From Bordetella ansorpii (GTDB taxonomy: Bacteria; Pseudomonadota; Gammaproteobacteria; Burkholderiales; Burkholderiaceae_B): 64,000 nt of DNA. Numbering within the stretch: position 1 is the first letter of the stretch; each line of letters begins with the position of its first letter. Below are positions 29,117 to 37,230 of the stretch, piece after piece. Location: positions 930,001 through 994,000 of the forward strand of contig NZ_FKIF01000007.1 of the NCBI RefSeq assembly GCF_900078705.1. The letters run 5' to 3'. Made by a program: the position numbers and the translations under genes. The notes under the pieces were generated by a model. It had not been told where the DNA came from. It did no database searches and saw only the letters and a list, made by a program, of their open reading frames with translations.

Positions 29117-30343
29117 TCATTTCTGGCCTTGCTGGCCCTGTTGCTGGCCTTGCGCGGCGGGCGGCTGGCCGGCGCCAGGTTGCCCTGGTTGCCCCGCGCC
29201 ACCGCCCTTCTTCCAGGGCGTGGCCTGCACGGGCGCGCCCGGGCGGATCTTCTGGAAGCCTTCGACGATGACGACGTCACCCGCCTTCAGGCCGTCCGTG
29301 ATCACCCATTCGTTGTCCACCACGTTGCCGGTGGACACGGAAATCTGGGCGACCTTGTTGTCGCGCACCACCATCAGGCTCTGCTTGCCGTCGGGCGTGC
29401 GCTGCAGGGCCTGCTGCGGCACGCGCAGGGCATTCTCGTCCACGCCCTGCTCGACGCGCACGCGCACGTACATGCCGGGCAGCAACTCGTTGCCCGGGTT
29501 GGGCACCTCGGCGCGCAGCGTGACCTGACTGGTCGACGGGTCGACCGTGATGCCGGTGAACAGCAGCTTGGCGGGTTGCTCGTAGGGCTTGCCGTCTTCC
29601 AGCAGCACGGTAACGCGGGCGCCGTCGCCCACCCTCTGCAACTTGCCCGAGGCCAGCGCGCGGCGCAGGTCGGCCAGTTCGGAGGTGGACTGCGTCAGGT
29701 CGACGTAGACCGGATCGAGCTGCTGCACCAGCGCCATCTGCGTGGCCGAGCCCGACTCGACCAGCGCTCCTTCGGTGACCAGCGGACGGCCGATGCGGCC
29801 ATCGATGGGCGAGGTGACGTCGGTGTAGTCGAGATTGATGCGCGCCGAGGTCTGCGTGGCGCGGGCGGCGGCGACGGCGGCCTCGGCCTGGCGGAACGAG
29901 GCCACGGCGTTGTCGTACTCCTGCTTGCTGACCGCGTTGGCCTTGACCAGCGGCGCGTAGCGCTCGGCCAGCACCTTGGCGCTGAAGAGGTCGGCCTGCG
30001 CCTGCTTCAGTTGCGCCGTGGCCTGGTCATAAGAGGCTTGATAAGGCGCGGGATCGATCTTGAAGAGCTTCTGGCCTTTCTTGACGTCGCCGCCCTGCTC
30101 GAAGGCGATCTTCTCGACGATGCCGGTGACGCGCGCGCGGATCTCCGCATCGCGCACCGCGTCGACGCGGCCCGGCAGTTCGGAGACGATGGGCGTGCGC
30201 TGCGGCTGGACCGTGACGACGCTGACCTGCGGCATCATGCCGCCGGGGCCGCCACCCTCTTCCTTCTTGCCGCAAGCAGCCAGGCTGAACGCCAGGATGG
30301 TGGCAGCACTTATGACGGAAAAACGCTCATGGGAAAGACGCAT
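29117..30343 (-). CDS. RND efflux periplasmic adaptor (MexA/AcrA type lipoprotein)
   Basis: Membrane fusion protein linking pump and channel. Signal peptide with lipobox LAAC puts the acylated Cys at residue 24. Then come the barrel-sandwich RVTGIVEKIAFEQGGDVKKGQKLFKIDP, a helical hairpin rich in Ala/Gln (about 100-170), the second lipoyl half (TDVTSPIDGRIGRPLVTEGALV), and the beta-barrel. 408 residues. The last 40 residues are Gly/Gln/Pro-rich low complexity, unlike AcrA. First gene of the pump operon; no TetR or LysR regulator is adjacent, which is unusual for such pumps. Confidence 0.95.
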   Translation of the reverse strand: MRLSHERFSVISAATILAFSLAACGKKEEGGGPGGMMPQVSVVTVQPQRTPIVSELPGRVDAVRDAEIRARVTGIVEKIAFEQGGDVKKGQKLFKIDPAPYQASYDQATAQLKQAQADLFSAKVLAERYAPLVKANAVSKQEYDNAVASFRQAEAAVAAARATQTSARINLDYTDVTSPIDGRIGRPLVTEGALVESGSATQMALVQQLDPVYVDLTQSTSELADLRRALASGKLQRVGDGARVTVLLEDGKPYEQPAKLLFTGITVDPSTSQVTLRAEVPNPGNELLPGMYVRVRVEQGVDENALRVPQQALQRTPDGKQSLMVVRDNKVAQISVSTGNVVDNEWVITDGLKAGDVVIVEGFQKIRPGAPVQATPWKKGGGAGQPGQPGAGQPPAAQGQQQGQQGQK

Positions 30344-30422
30344 GGGGTCCTCAAGCTTGAAAAAGCGTGTTCTGCGGGGCGATACCGGCCAAAAGCCCGG
30401 GAGCCCGGACGTGCTGGAAGGC

Positions 30423-30461
30423 CGCTACTGTAGCGAAAGTTTTTTAGCTTTTATTAAAAGC
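30423..30461. promoter_or_regulatory. Two dyads upstream of the RND operon
   Basis: CGCTAC-T-GTAGCG (30423-30435) and GCTTTT-ATT-AAAAGC (30447-30461) lie side by side, 80-120 bases before the adaptor start, in the only AT-rich patch of the gap. They are candidate operator or promoter elements for the pump operon; the second could also be a terminator for the patatin gene. Confidence 0.45.
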
Positions 30462-30522
30462 GGGCCCGATCCGACGAAACGCGGGTCTTTTGCGACGTGC
30501 CGCTCCCCTATCGGCGCACACT

Positions 30523-31704
30523 TTACCGCGAATCAGCGGCGCTGCGGTGCACGTCGTGGGTGATGAAACTCTGGTCCACCGTGGGCTTGTCCAGCACGCC
30601 CGGCTGGGCCAGGGTGCGGCGGATGTCGGCCAGGCCGAACCGCCAGTGCTCGCGCATGGCCTCGGTGCTGAACTCGTAATCCTTGGACTCGCGCTCGTAG
30701 TGCTTGGCCTGGTAGATCAGGTTCACCACATTGACCAGCGGCGTGCAGGCCTGGGCCCGCAGCTCGGCCAGGTCGGGGCTGTTGCGCTGGTCGGCGGGCA
30801 GGCGCTCCAGCAGGGTCTGCAGGCCGTGGCGCAACTGCAGGATCTTGCGGTAATTATCCGTAACCAGGCGCGTGCGGCTGGAATACTGGATGTCTTTCTG
30901 CCGCTGCGCCACTTCGTCCATGCTGGTCGGCAGTTTGCCGCGCGCCGGCCAAAGGTCGACCTGGAAAGCCAGCGTGTCGGGCATGGGATGCACGCGCAGC
31001 ACCTCGGCCAGCGGCGTATTGGAGACGATGCCGCCGTCCCAGTACGACTGGCCGTCGACATCGACGGCCGGAAAACCCGGCGGCAGCGCGCCCGAGGCCA
31101 TGATGTGCTCGGGGCCCAACGGTTGCCGCGTACTGTCGAAATACGCAAAGTTGCCAGTACGCACGTTGACGGCGCCGAAGCTGGCGCGCACCGCACCGCT
31201 GTTCAACAGTTTGAAGTCGACGTACTCGCGCAGCGTGGCCGCCAGGGGCGAGGTGTCGTAGAAACTGGTGGACGCCGCGCCCGAATCGCGCAGCAGGTAG
31301 GGCGATGGCACGCGTGGCGTGAAGAAACCGGGCTGGCCCTGGGTTAGCGCCCGGAAGGCGGCCAACTGGCCCGTGACCATGGGCGAGCCGAAGCCGAACG
31401 GCATGCCGCCGAACAGGCCCGCCAGCGTCTCGCCCCACGGCAGACCGGCAAAGCCCGTGGGGCGGCAGATGGCTTCCCAGAAACCGCGCAGCCGCGCCAC
31501 CCGCTCATCTTCCGGCGAACCGGCGATGATGCCCGCGTTGATCGATCCGATGGAGATGCCCGACACCCAGTTGGGCCGGATGCCTGCTTCGTGCAGGCCT
31601 TCGTAGACGCCCGCCTGGTAGGCGCCCAGCGCGCCGCCGCCCTGCAGCACCAGCGCGACGGTTTGGTAGTTCGGCAGCTTGGAGGAGGATTTGCGTGATG
31701 CCAT
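30523..31704 (-). CDS. Patatin-like phospholipase
   Basis: Serine acyl hydrolase of 393 residues. The oxyanion GGGALGAYQAG is at about 22-32, nucleophile Ser in GISIGSINAG near 49-58 (GxSxG), and the catalytic-dyad Asp in the YWDGGIVSN segment near 221-229 (DGG). No signal peptide, so it should act in the cytosol or on the inner leaflet. The DUF3734-like C-terminal part matches bacterial patatins of this length. Its ATG directly abuts the stop of the DUF4136 gene upstream (TGA then ATG), implying coupling. Confidence 0.9.
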   Translation of the reverse strand: MASRKSSSKLPNYQTVALVLQGGGALGAYQAGVYEGLHEAGIRPNWVSGISIGSINAGIIAGSPEDERVARLRGFWEAICRPTGFAGLPWGETLAGLFGGMPFGFGSPMVTGQLAAFRALTQGQPGFFTPRVPSPYLLRDSGAASTSFYDTSPLAATLREYVDFKLLNSGAVRASFGAVNVRTGNFAYFDSTRQPLGPEHIMASGALPPGFPAVDVDGQSYWDGGIVSNTPLAEVLRVHPMPDTLAFQVDLWPARGKLPTSMDEVAQRQKDIQYSSRTRLVTDNYRKILQLRHGLQTLLERLPADQRNSPDLAELRAQACTPLVNVVNLIYQAKHYERESKDYEFSTEAMREHWRFGLADIRRTLAQPGVLDKPTVDQSFITHDVHRSAADSR

Positions 31705-32298
31705 TCACTGCACCGGCAGTTGCGGCGCCGACACCCCGGCGCGGAAGGGATAGCGTGCGTAGAGGCGCGCCACGGCCTGGCCGACCTGTTCGGGCGACGG
31801 GACCAAGGCCGTATCGCCCACCAGCCCGACGCTGACGCCTTCCCACACCAGTTGCTTGCGGCGCGCGTCGACCACGTCGATGTTCAGGGTGCCTTCGGAA
31901 TACCGCAGGTCCGGCCCGCCGAAGGGATGGCCGGGCCAGCCCGAATAGAAGCCCGTGCGGTAGCCCCAGACGGGCAATGGCGCGCTGCCGCCGCCGGGCG
32001 CGCCCACGGTTTTCTCCTCGACCTTGGCGCTGAAGTTGACCAGGAGATCGGGGTCTCGCTCGGTGTAGGTATAGCCGCGCATTTCCATCTGGCCGCGCGC
32101 GGCGGCCTTCAGGCGGTCGGCCAGTTGCGTGCCGTGGCCTGGCTGGCCGGCATCGGCGGCGGCCGCGAAGCCGAAGGTGCGATAGCGCCCGAAATCGGCG
32201 TTGCGGTCGTAATCGCTGCGGATGGACGGCCCCGAGGCGCAAGCGGCCAACAGGCCGCAGGCGCAGGCCAACGCCAAGATGCGCGGCAAGGAAATCAT
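31705..32298 (-). CDS. DUF4136 domain lipoprotein
   Basis: Predicted lipoprotein of 197 residues. The N-terminal signal ends with lipobox LLAAC (Cys at 20), and the DUF4136 pattern follows: SDYDRNADFGRYRTFGF near 28-44 and ERDPDLLVNFSAKVEEKT near 80-97. The family is widespread in the periplasm or outer membrane, function unknown. ATG at 32298 fits the signal; an in-frame extension upstream to 32424 is Arg-rich and rejected. It is followed directly by the patatin-like gene. Confidence 0.87.
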   Translation of the reverse strand: MISLPRILALACACGLLAACASGPSIRSDYDRNADFGRYRTFGFAAAADAGQPGHGTQLADRLKAAARGQMEMRGYTYTERDPDLLVNFSAKVEEKTVGAPGGGSAPLPVWGYRTGFYSGWPGHPFGGPDLRYSEGTLNIDVVDARRKQLVWEGVSVGLVGDTALVPSPEQVGQAVARLYARYPFRAGVSAPQLPVQ

Positions 32299-32428
32299 CG
32301 GTGTACAGCTCCTGGAGGCAGCGCGACCATGATGCCGGGAAGCCCGCCGGGACGCAACCGGGGCGCCGTCGAGAATGGACAGGGCCCCTGCCCGCCGCGA
32401 AATGGCGGACAGGATGCCCCCCAACGCG

Positions 32429-33223
32429 TCAGCCCAGCAGCAGCGCGTCGTCGGCCAATTGTTCGCCGCGCACGCGCTCGAACATGGCCAGCAGGTCCTT
32501 CACGTCCATGCCGCGGCGTTGCTCGCCGGACACGTCCAGCACCACTTCGCCCTGGTGCAGCATCACCGTGCGCTCGCCCACGTCCAGCGCCTGGCGCATG
32601 CTGTGCGTGACCATCATGGTGGTCAGCTTGTTTTCGGCCACGATGCGCGCCGTCAGTTGCAGCACGAAGTCGGCGGTGCGCGGATCGAGCGCGGCGGTGT
32701 GCTCGTCCAGCAGCAGGATGCGCGAGGGCTGCAAGGCCGCCATCAGCAGGCTGACCGCCTGGCGCTGGCCGCCCGACAACAGGCCGATGCGGTCGGTCAG
32801 GCGGTTCTCCAGTCCCAGGCCCAGCGTGGCCAGGCGCTCGCGGAAGTTCTCGCGCATGCTGGCCCTGACCGCGCGGGACAGGCCACGGCGCGCGCCGCGC
32901 CTCTGCGCCAGCGCCATGTTCTCTTCGATGGTCAGGTCTTCGCAGGTGCCCGCCATCGGGTCCTGGAAGACGCGGGCCACCAGGCTGGAGCGTTCCCAGA
33001 CGGGCCGGCGGGTGACGTCGTGGCCGTCGATGCCGATGCTGCCGCTATCGACGGACAGGTCGCCCGACACGGCATTCAGGAAGGTCGACTTGCCGGCGCC
33101 GTTAGAGCCGATGACGGTGACGAACTGGCCGCTCGGAATCTCCAGCGACAGCCCGCGCAGCGCGCGCGTCTCGATGGGCGTGCCGGCATTGAAGGTGATG
33201 CGGAGGTCTTTTGCGCTGAGCAT
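32429..33223 (-). CDS. ABC importer ATP-binding protein (COG1101 type)
   Basis: ATPase of 264 residues. Walker A is GSNGAGKST near 39-47, Q-loop VFQDPMAGT, signature LLSGGQRQAVSLLMAAL near 150-166, Walker B RILLLDEHTAALDP, and switch His in VTHSMRQAL. The EHTAALDP form of Walker B and the QDPMAGTCEDLTIEEN stretch are characteristic of the ATPases that pair with COG4120 permeases. It is third in the order receptor-permease-ATPase, three bases after the permease. Confidence 0.9.
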   Translation of the reverse strand: MLSAKDLRITFNAGTPIETRALRGLSLEIPSGQFVTVIGSNGAGKSTFLNAVSGDLSVDSGSIGIDGHDVTRRPVWERSSLVARVFQDPMAGTCEDLTIEENMALAQRRGARRGLSRAVRASMRENFRERLATLGLGLENRLTDRIGLLSGGQRQAVSLLMAALQPSRILLLDEHTAALDPRTADFVLQLTARIVAENKLTTMMVTHSMRQALDVGERTVMLHQGEVVLDVSGEQRRGMDVKDLLAMFERVRGEQLADDALLLG

Positions 33224-33226
33224 GAT

Positions 33227-34114
33227 TTACCCCTTCTTGCCGGCCAGGCGGCGCTTGAGCATGGGAATCACCAGCGCGATCGTGACCAGCACCGCGGTGA
33301 CCAGGTTGAGGTCCTGCGCCTGCAGGCCGATGAAATCGCTGTTCAGCGCCAGCGCGATGAAGAAGCGGTACACGATGGCGCCGATGATGACGGCCAGCGT
33401 GGCCATGACCAGTTTGCGCGACGGCAGGATGCTCTCGCCCACGATGACCGCGGCCAGGCCGATGACGATGGTGCCGATGCCCATCGAGATGTCGGCGCCG
33501 CCCTGCGTCTGCGCGAACAGCGCGCCCGCCAGGCCGACCAGCGCGTTGGACAGCGCCATGCCGCCCAGGATCATGGCGCCGGTATTGACGCCCTGCGCGC
33601 GGGCCATGCGGCCGTTGGAGCCGGTGGCGCGCATCGCCAGGCCGGTCTGCGTGCCGAAGAACCAGTCCAGCAGCAGCTTGGCGATGATCACCACGAAGAC
33701 CAGGATGACGGGACGCGCCACGTAGTCGCTGAGCCACTCGGGCTGCAGCAGCGTGAAGACGGTGGGTTCGGTGATCAGCGGCACGTTGGGCTTGCCCATC
33801 ACGCGCAGGTTGATCGAATACAGCGCGATCATCATCAGGATGCTGGCCAGCAGGTCCATGATGCGCAGCCGCACGTGCAGCCAGCCGGTGACCAGGCCCG
33901 CGGCCGCGCCCGCGAACGTGGCGGCGATGGTCGAGGTGAAGGGATCGTAGCCCGCCGAGATCAGCGTGGCACAGACGGCGCCGCCCAGCGGGAAACTGCC
34001 GTCGACGGTCAGGTCGGGAAAGCGCAGCAGCCGGAACGAGATGAGTACGCCCAGCGCGACCAGGGCGAACACCAGGCCGATTTCCAGCGCGCCCAGCAAT
34101 GAGAAAAGAGACAT
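33227..34114 (-). CDS. ABC importer permease (COG4120 type)
   Basis: Membrane permease of 295 residues with eight or more hydrophobic segments and the BPD_transp_2-type core (LGVLISFRLLRFPDLTVDGSFPLGGAV near 22-48, GMALSNALVGLAGALFAQTQGGADI in the second half). The ATG at 34114 is chosen over a GTG at 34126 because the hydrophobic start MSLFSLLGALEIGLVFALV fits the family. Followed closely by its ATPase. Relatives in streptococci take up tryptophan (TrpYZ) or other aromatic compounds. Confidence 0.88.
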   Translation of the reverse strand: MSLFSLLGALEIGLVFALVALGVLISFRLLRFPDLTVDGSFPLGGAVCATLISAGYDPFTSTIAATFAGAAAGLVTGWLHVRLRIMDLLASILMMIALYSINLRVMGKPNVPLITEPTVFTLLQPEWLSDYVARPVILVFVVIIAKLLLDWFFGTQTGLAMRATGSNGRMARAQGVNTGAMILGGMALSNALVGLAGALFAQTQGGADISMGIGTIVIGLAAVIVGESILPSRKLVMATLAVIIGAIVYRFFIALALNSDFIGLQAQDLNLVTAVLVTIALVIPMLKRRLAGKKG

Positions 34115-34223
34115 GAAAGAGAACACGGCCGGCCGGGTCTCGTGAACGCGGCCGGCGCCTCCTTGGTTTCGTTAGGAAGAAGGCGGGCCGGCGGCCGCGT
34201 GGGCCGCCGCGCCCGATGCGGCA

Positions 34224-35198
34224 TTACTTGATGACTTGCGCGGCGGACTTGACCAGGGCGTCGGACAGCGTGACGCCTTGCTTGGAAGCGGCGCCCGGGT
34301 TCACGTACAGCTCGAGCTTGGAGCTGGTTTCCGACGGGATGGCGCCGGGCTTCTCGCCCTTCAGGATGCGCACGACCATGCGGCCGGTCTGCATGCCCAG
34401 GTCCTTGTAGTTGATGCCCAGGGCGGCAATGGCGCCGCGCTTGACGCTGTCGGTGTCCGAGGCGACCAGCGGGATCTTGGCATCGTTGCCGACCTTGACC
34501 AGCGCCTCGTACGCCGACACGACGTTGTTGTCGGTGTTGGTGTAGATGACGTCGACCTTGCCGATCAGGCTGCGCGCGGCCGAGGCCACGTCCACCGAAC
34601 GCGGCGCGGCGGCTTCGACCAGCGTCAGGCCGGCCTTGGGCAGCAGTTCCTGCATCTGCTTGACCACCACCACCGAGTTGGCTTCGCCGGGGTTGTAGAC
34701 CATGCCCACGCGCTTGGCCTGCGGCACGACCTTCTTGATCAGATCGATCTGCTTGTCCAGGGCCAGCAGGTCGGACACGCCGGTGACGTTGGTGCCGGAA
34801 GCCTGCATGCTGGGCACGAGTTGCGCCGCGACCGGATCGGTGACCGCCGAGTAGACCACGGGCACGTCCTTGGTGGCGGCCACGACGGCCTGCGCGGACG
34901 GGGTGGCGATGGCCACGATGGCGTCGGGACGGTCGCCGACGAACTTGCGGGCGATCTGCGCGGCGGTGCCGGTGTTGCCCTGGGCGCTTTGATACTGCCA
35001 CTTCAGCGACTTGCCGGACTCGTAGCCGGCCTGCTTCAGGGCTTCCTGCACGCCGTCACGCACGGCGTCCAGTGCGGGATGCTCGACGATGGCGGTGATG
35101 GCCACCGACTTCTGTTGCGCCACGGCCGGCGCGGCATGGATGGCCGCGGCCAGCGCCAGTGCGCCCACCGTCAGAAAATGTTTTTTTCCGATCAGCAT
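34224..35198 (-). CDS. ABC importer substrate-binding protein (ABC_sub_bind, TrpX-like)
   Basis: Periplasmic receptor of 324 residues with a signal peptide (about 1-28, cleavage near AVAQ) and the two-lobed PF04392 fold: AITAIVEHPALDAVRDGVQEAL near 33-54, PDAIVAIATPSAQA, the hinge-side KRVGMVYNPGEANS and PLVASDTDSVKRGAIAALGI. First gene of the importer, 109 bases before the permease; GC-rich stem-loops in that gap could lower expression of the membrane parts relative to the receptor. Ligand unknown, amino-acid-like in relatives. Confidence 0.9.
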   Translation of the reverse strand: MLIGKKHFLTVGALALAAAIHAAPAVAQQKSVAITAIVEHPALDAVRDGVQEALKQAGYESGKSLKWQYQSAQGNTGTAAQIARKFVGDRPDAIVAIATPSAQAVVAATKDVPVVYSAVTDPVAAQLVPSMQASGTNVTGVSDLLALDKQIDLIKKVVPQAKRVGMVYNPGEANSVVVVKQMQELLPKAGLTLVEAAAPRSVDVASAARSLIGKVDVIYTNTDNNVVSAYEALVKVGNDAKIPLVASDTDSVKRGAIAALGINYKDLGMQTGRMVVRILKGEKPGAIPSETSSKLELYVNPGAASKQGVTLSDALVKSAAQVIK

Positions 35199-35391
35199 TT
35201 CTTATGCTCCTTGCACCCTTTGGGTTGAATGATGGACATGCGCGGTCGCCGCCGGGTCCTCTCTCTACCCCGGCCAACTGGCATGAGACGCGTAGTCTAA
35301 CGCGCCCAGGGCGCCGAGCGCCCCGGGGAATCCCTAAAGGTGTTGGCCGGCCCGGCGGCACAGGCTGTGCGGCGCCACGCAGACAGAGGGT

Positions 35392-35922
35392 CTATTTCAC
35401 GACGCCGCACACGATGCGCGCCCCGCCACCGCCCAGCTTCTCGGGATGATCGCTGTGGTTATCGCCCCCCGCGTGCACCATCAGCGCATGACCCTTGAAG
35501 TCTGAAGCTTTCAGGCGCGGGGCCAGCACCGGATAGGTGGCCTTGCCGTCGGCCGCCACGTACAGCGCAGGCAGGTCCCCCTTGTGGCCGCTGTCGTCGT
35601 ACGGGCCCTTGTGCGCGCCCGTCTTGTCCGGGTCCCAGTGCCCGCCCGCGGCGCCCGCCGGGACAGTCTTGCCGTCCACCGGCCCCGGATCGCACGAGCC
35701 GTTGGCGTGCAGATGGAAACCGTGCGCGCCGGGCGGCAACCCGAACAGGTCGGGCGTGAGCAGGGCGCCGTACTTGTTCTGCTCGATGCGGATCTTGCCG
35801 GCCGGCTGCTCCACGCCTTTCGGACTGACGAAGGACATCTCCACGGTCGTCGTCTGTTCGGCGGCCATCGCCCCCGAAGACATGGCGGCCATCAGCGCGC
35901 CAGCCATCACCATCTTCCTCAT
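35392..35922 (-). CDS. sodC: Periplasmic Cu/Zn superoxide dismutase
   Basis: Periplasmic enzyme that removes superoxide. Signal peptide 1-20 (cleavage at AMA), 176 residues. Copper ligands His70, His72 and His150, the bridging His95 and zinc ligands His104 and His113 are all visible (GFHLH, GGHWDPDKTGAHKG, SGHKGD, MVHAGGDNHSDHP), as is the disulfide pair Cys77/Cys172. The His-rich N-terminal extension seen in some pathogens is absent. It stands alone between an ABC importer and a Bug receptor. Confidence 0.95.
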   Translation of the reverse strand: MRKMVMAGALMAAMSSGAMAAEQTTTVEMSFVSPKGVEQPAGKIRIEQNKYGALLTPDLFGLPPGAHGFHLHANGSCDPGPVDGKTVPAGAAGGHWDPDKTGAHKGPYDDSGHKGDLPALYVAADGKATYPVLAPRLKASDFKGHALMVHAGGDNHSDHPEKLGGGGARIVCGVVK

Positions 35923-36067
35923 CGCCTGCTCCCTGTTTGTGCCGCGCCGCGGGCGGACCTGCCGCCACGGCGCCGGACGGGTGATCGGCCTTCCAGTGTA
36001 GGGACCCGCGCAGGCGGCAGGTTTGACATTCGGTAAGTGGCCGGGCGGGCGCGCCCGGCCCGCGCCG

Positions 36068-37036
36068 TCACTCCAGCGTCACGCCGGAATCCTTCACCAC
36101 CTTGGCCCAGCGAGCGACTTCGCTGTTGAGGAAGGTGCCGAAGGCCGGCCCGGTCATGTCGGGGATGGCCGAGCCGTTGCTGGCCCAGATCTCCTTGATC
36201 TTGGCGGATTGCAGCGCGCGGGTGACGTGGGCCGTCATCTTGTCGACGGCCTCTTTCGGGGTGCCGGCCGGCGCCCACAGGGCATACCAGGTCGAGACCT
36301 CGTAGTTCGGCACGCCGGCCTCGGCGGCGGTGGGCACGTCGGGGAAGGACGGCGAGCGCTGCGGCGATGCGACCGCCAGCGGCCTGATGCTGCCGCCGCG
36401 GATGTGCGTGGCCGAGGAGCCCAGGCCGTCGAAGGCCAGGTCGACCTGGCTGCCGATCAGCGCCGACAGCATCGGGCCCGCGCCCTGGTAGGGCACGTCG
36501 ACCAGCTTGATGCCGGTCTGCATGGCGAACAGCTCGCCGGCCAGATGGTGCGTGCTGCCCTTGCCCGCCGTGCCGAAATTGATCTGGCCGGGACGCGCCT
36601 TGGCGTACTCGATCAGTCCCTTGACGTCCTTCACGGGCAATTTGGGATTGACCACGATGACCTGTGGCGGCTGCGCCAGCAGCGCGACCGGCACGAAATC
36701 CTTCTGGATGTCGTACTTCAGGCTCTTGTACAGGGAAGGGGCCAGCGCATGATGCGCGCCGCCCATGAAGAAGGTGTAGCCGTCGGGCTGCGCCTTGGCG
36801 GCGAAGGACGCGCCGACGGTGCCGCCCGCCCCGCCCTTGTTGTCGATGACCACGCTCTGGCCCAGTTGCGAGCCCAGTTGCTGGGCCAGCGGCCTGGCGA
36901 AAGTGTCGGTGCCGCCGCCCGCGGGAAAGGGCACGACGATGGTAATGGGGCGTTCGGGCCACTCGGCCGCGGCGGGCGCGGACGAGAGAACCGCGGCCAG
37001 CGCCAAGGCGGCCACGCCGATGGTGGGTTGTCTCAT
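36068..37036 (-). CDS. Bug-family substrate-binding protein, next to the malonate genes
   Basis: Periplasmic receptor of 322 residues, signal peptide about 1-24, then EWPERPITIVVPFPAGGGTDTFARP and the VDVPYQGAGPMLSALIGSQVDLAFDG block. It lies 194 bases downstream of the malonyl-CoA synthetase gene on the same strand. There are no TctA/TctB membrane partners near, and no MatC-type malonate carrier is seen either, so this receptor may present malonate or a close relative to a carrier encoded elsewhere (inference). The gap before it holds a stem-loop, so it could also have its own promoter. Confidence 0.88.
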   Translation of the reverse strand: MRQPTIGVAALALAAVLSSAPAAAEWPERPITIVVPFPAGGGTDTFARPLAQQLGSQLGQSVVIDNKGGAGGTVGASFAAKAQPDGYTFFMGGAHHALAPSLYKSLKYDIQKDFVPVALLAQPPQVIVVNPKLPVKDVKGLIEYAKARPGQINFGTAGKGSTHHLAGELFAMQTGIKLVDVPYQGAGPMLSALIGSQVDLAFDGLGSSATHIRGGSIRPLAVASPQRSPSFPDVPTAAEAGVPNYEVSTWYALWAPAGTPKEAVDKMTAHVTRALQSAKIKEIWASNGSAIPDMTGPAFGTFLNSEVARWAKVVKDSGVTLE

Positions 37037-37193
37037 GATGTCTCCTCTTTGGTACAGCGCAGGACGGTACGTGTGTCCGTCTTGTTATATGGCCAGCCTG
37101 GTCCACGCGGACCGGAACCGGATCGGTGAATCTGCAGCATCCAAAGCAACGCGCAAGGGTGAGAGTGGGACTCCTGTTTCAAGGGGATGAGAT

Positions 37194-37222
37194 GGCCGGC
37201 GGCGGGCTCGTCACCGCCGGCC
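37194..37222 (-). terminator. Stem-loop after the malonyl-CoA synthetase gene
   Basis: Perfect 9-bp GC stem (37194-37202 with 37214-37222) with an 11-base loop, nine bases past the stop. There is no T run. It could be a partial terminator or an mRNA end-stabiliser between the synthetase and Bug genes. Confidence 0.45.
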
Positions 37223-37230
37223 CCGCAAGG

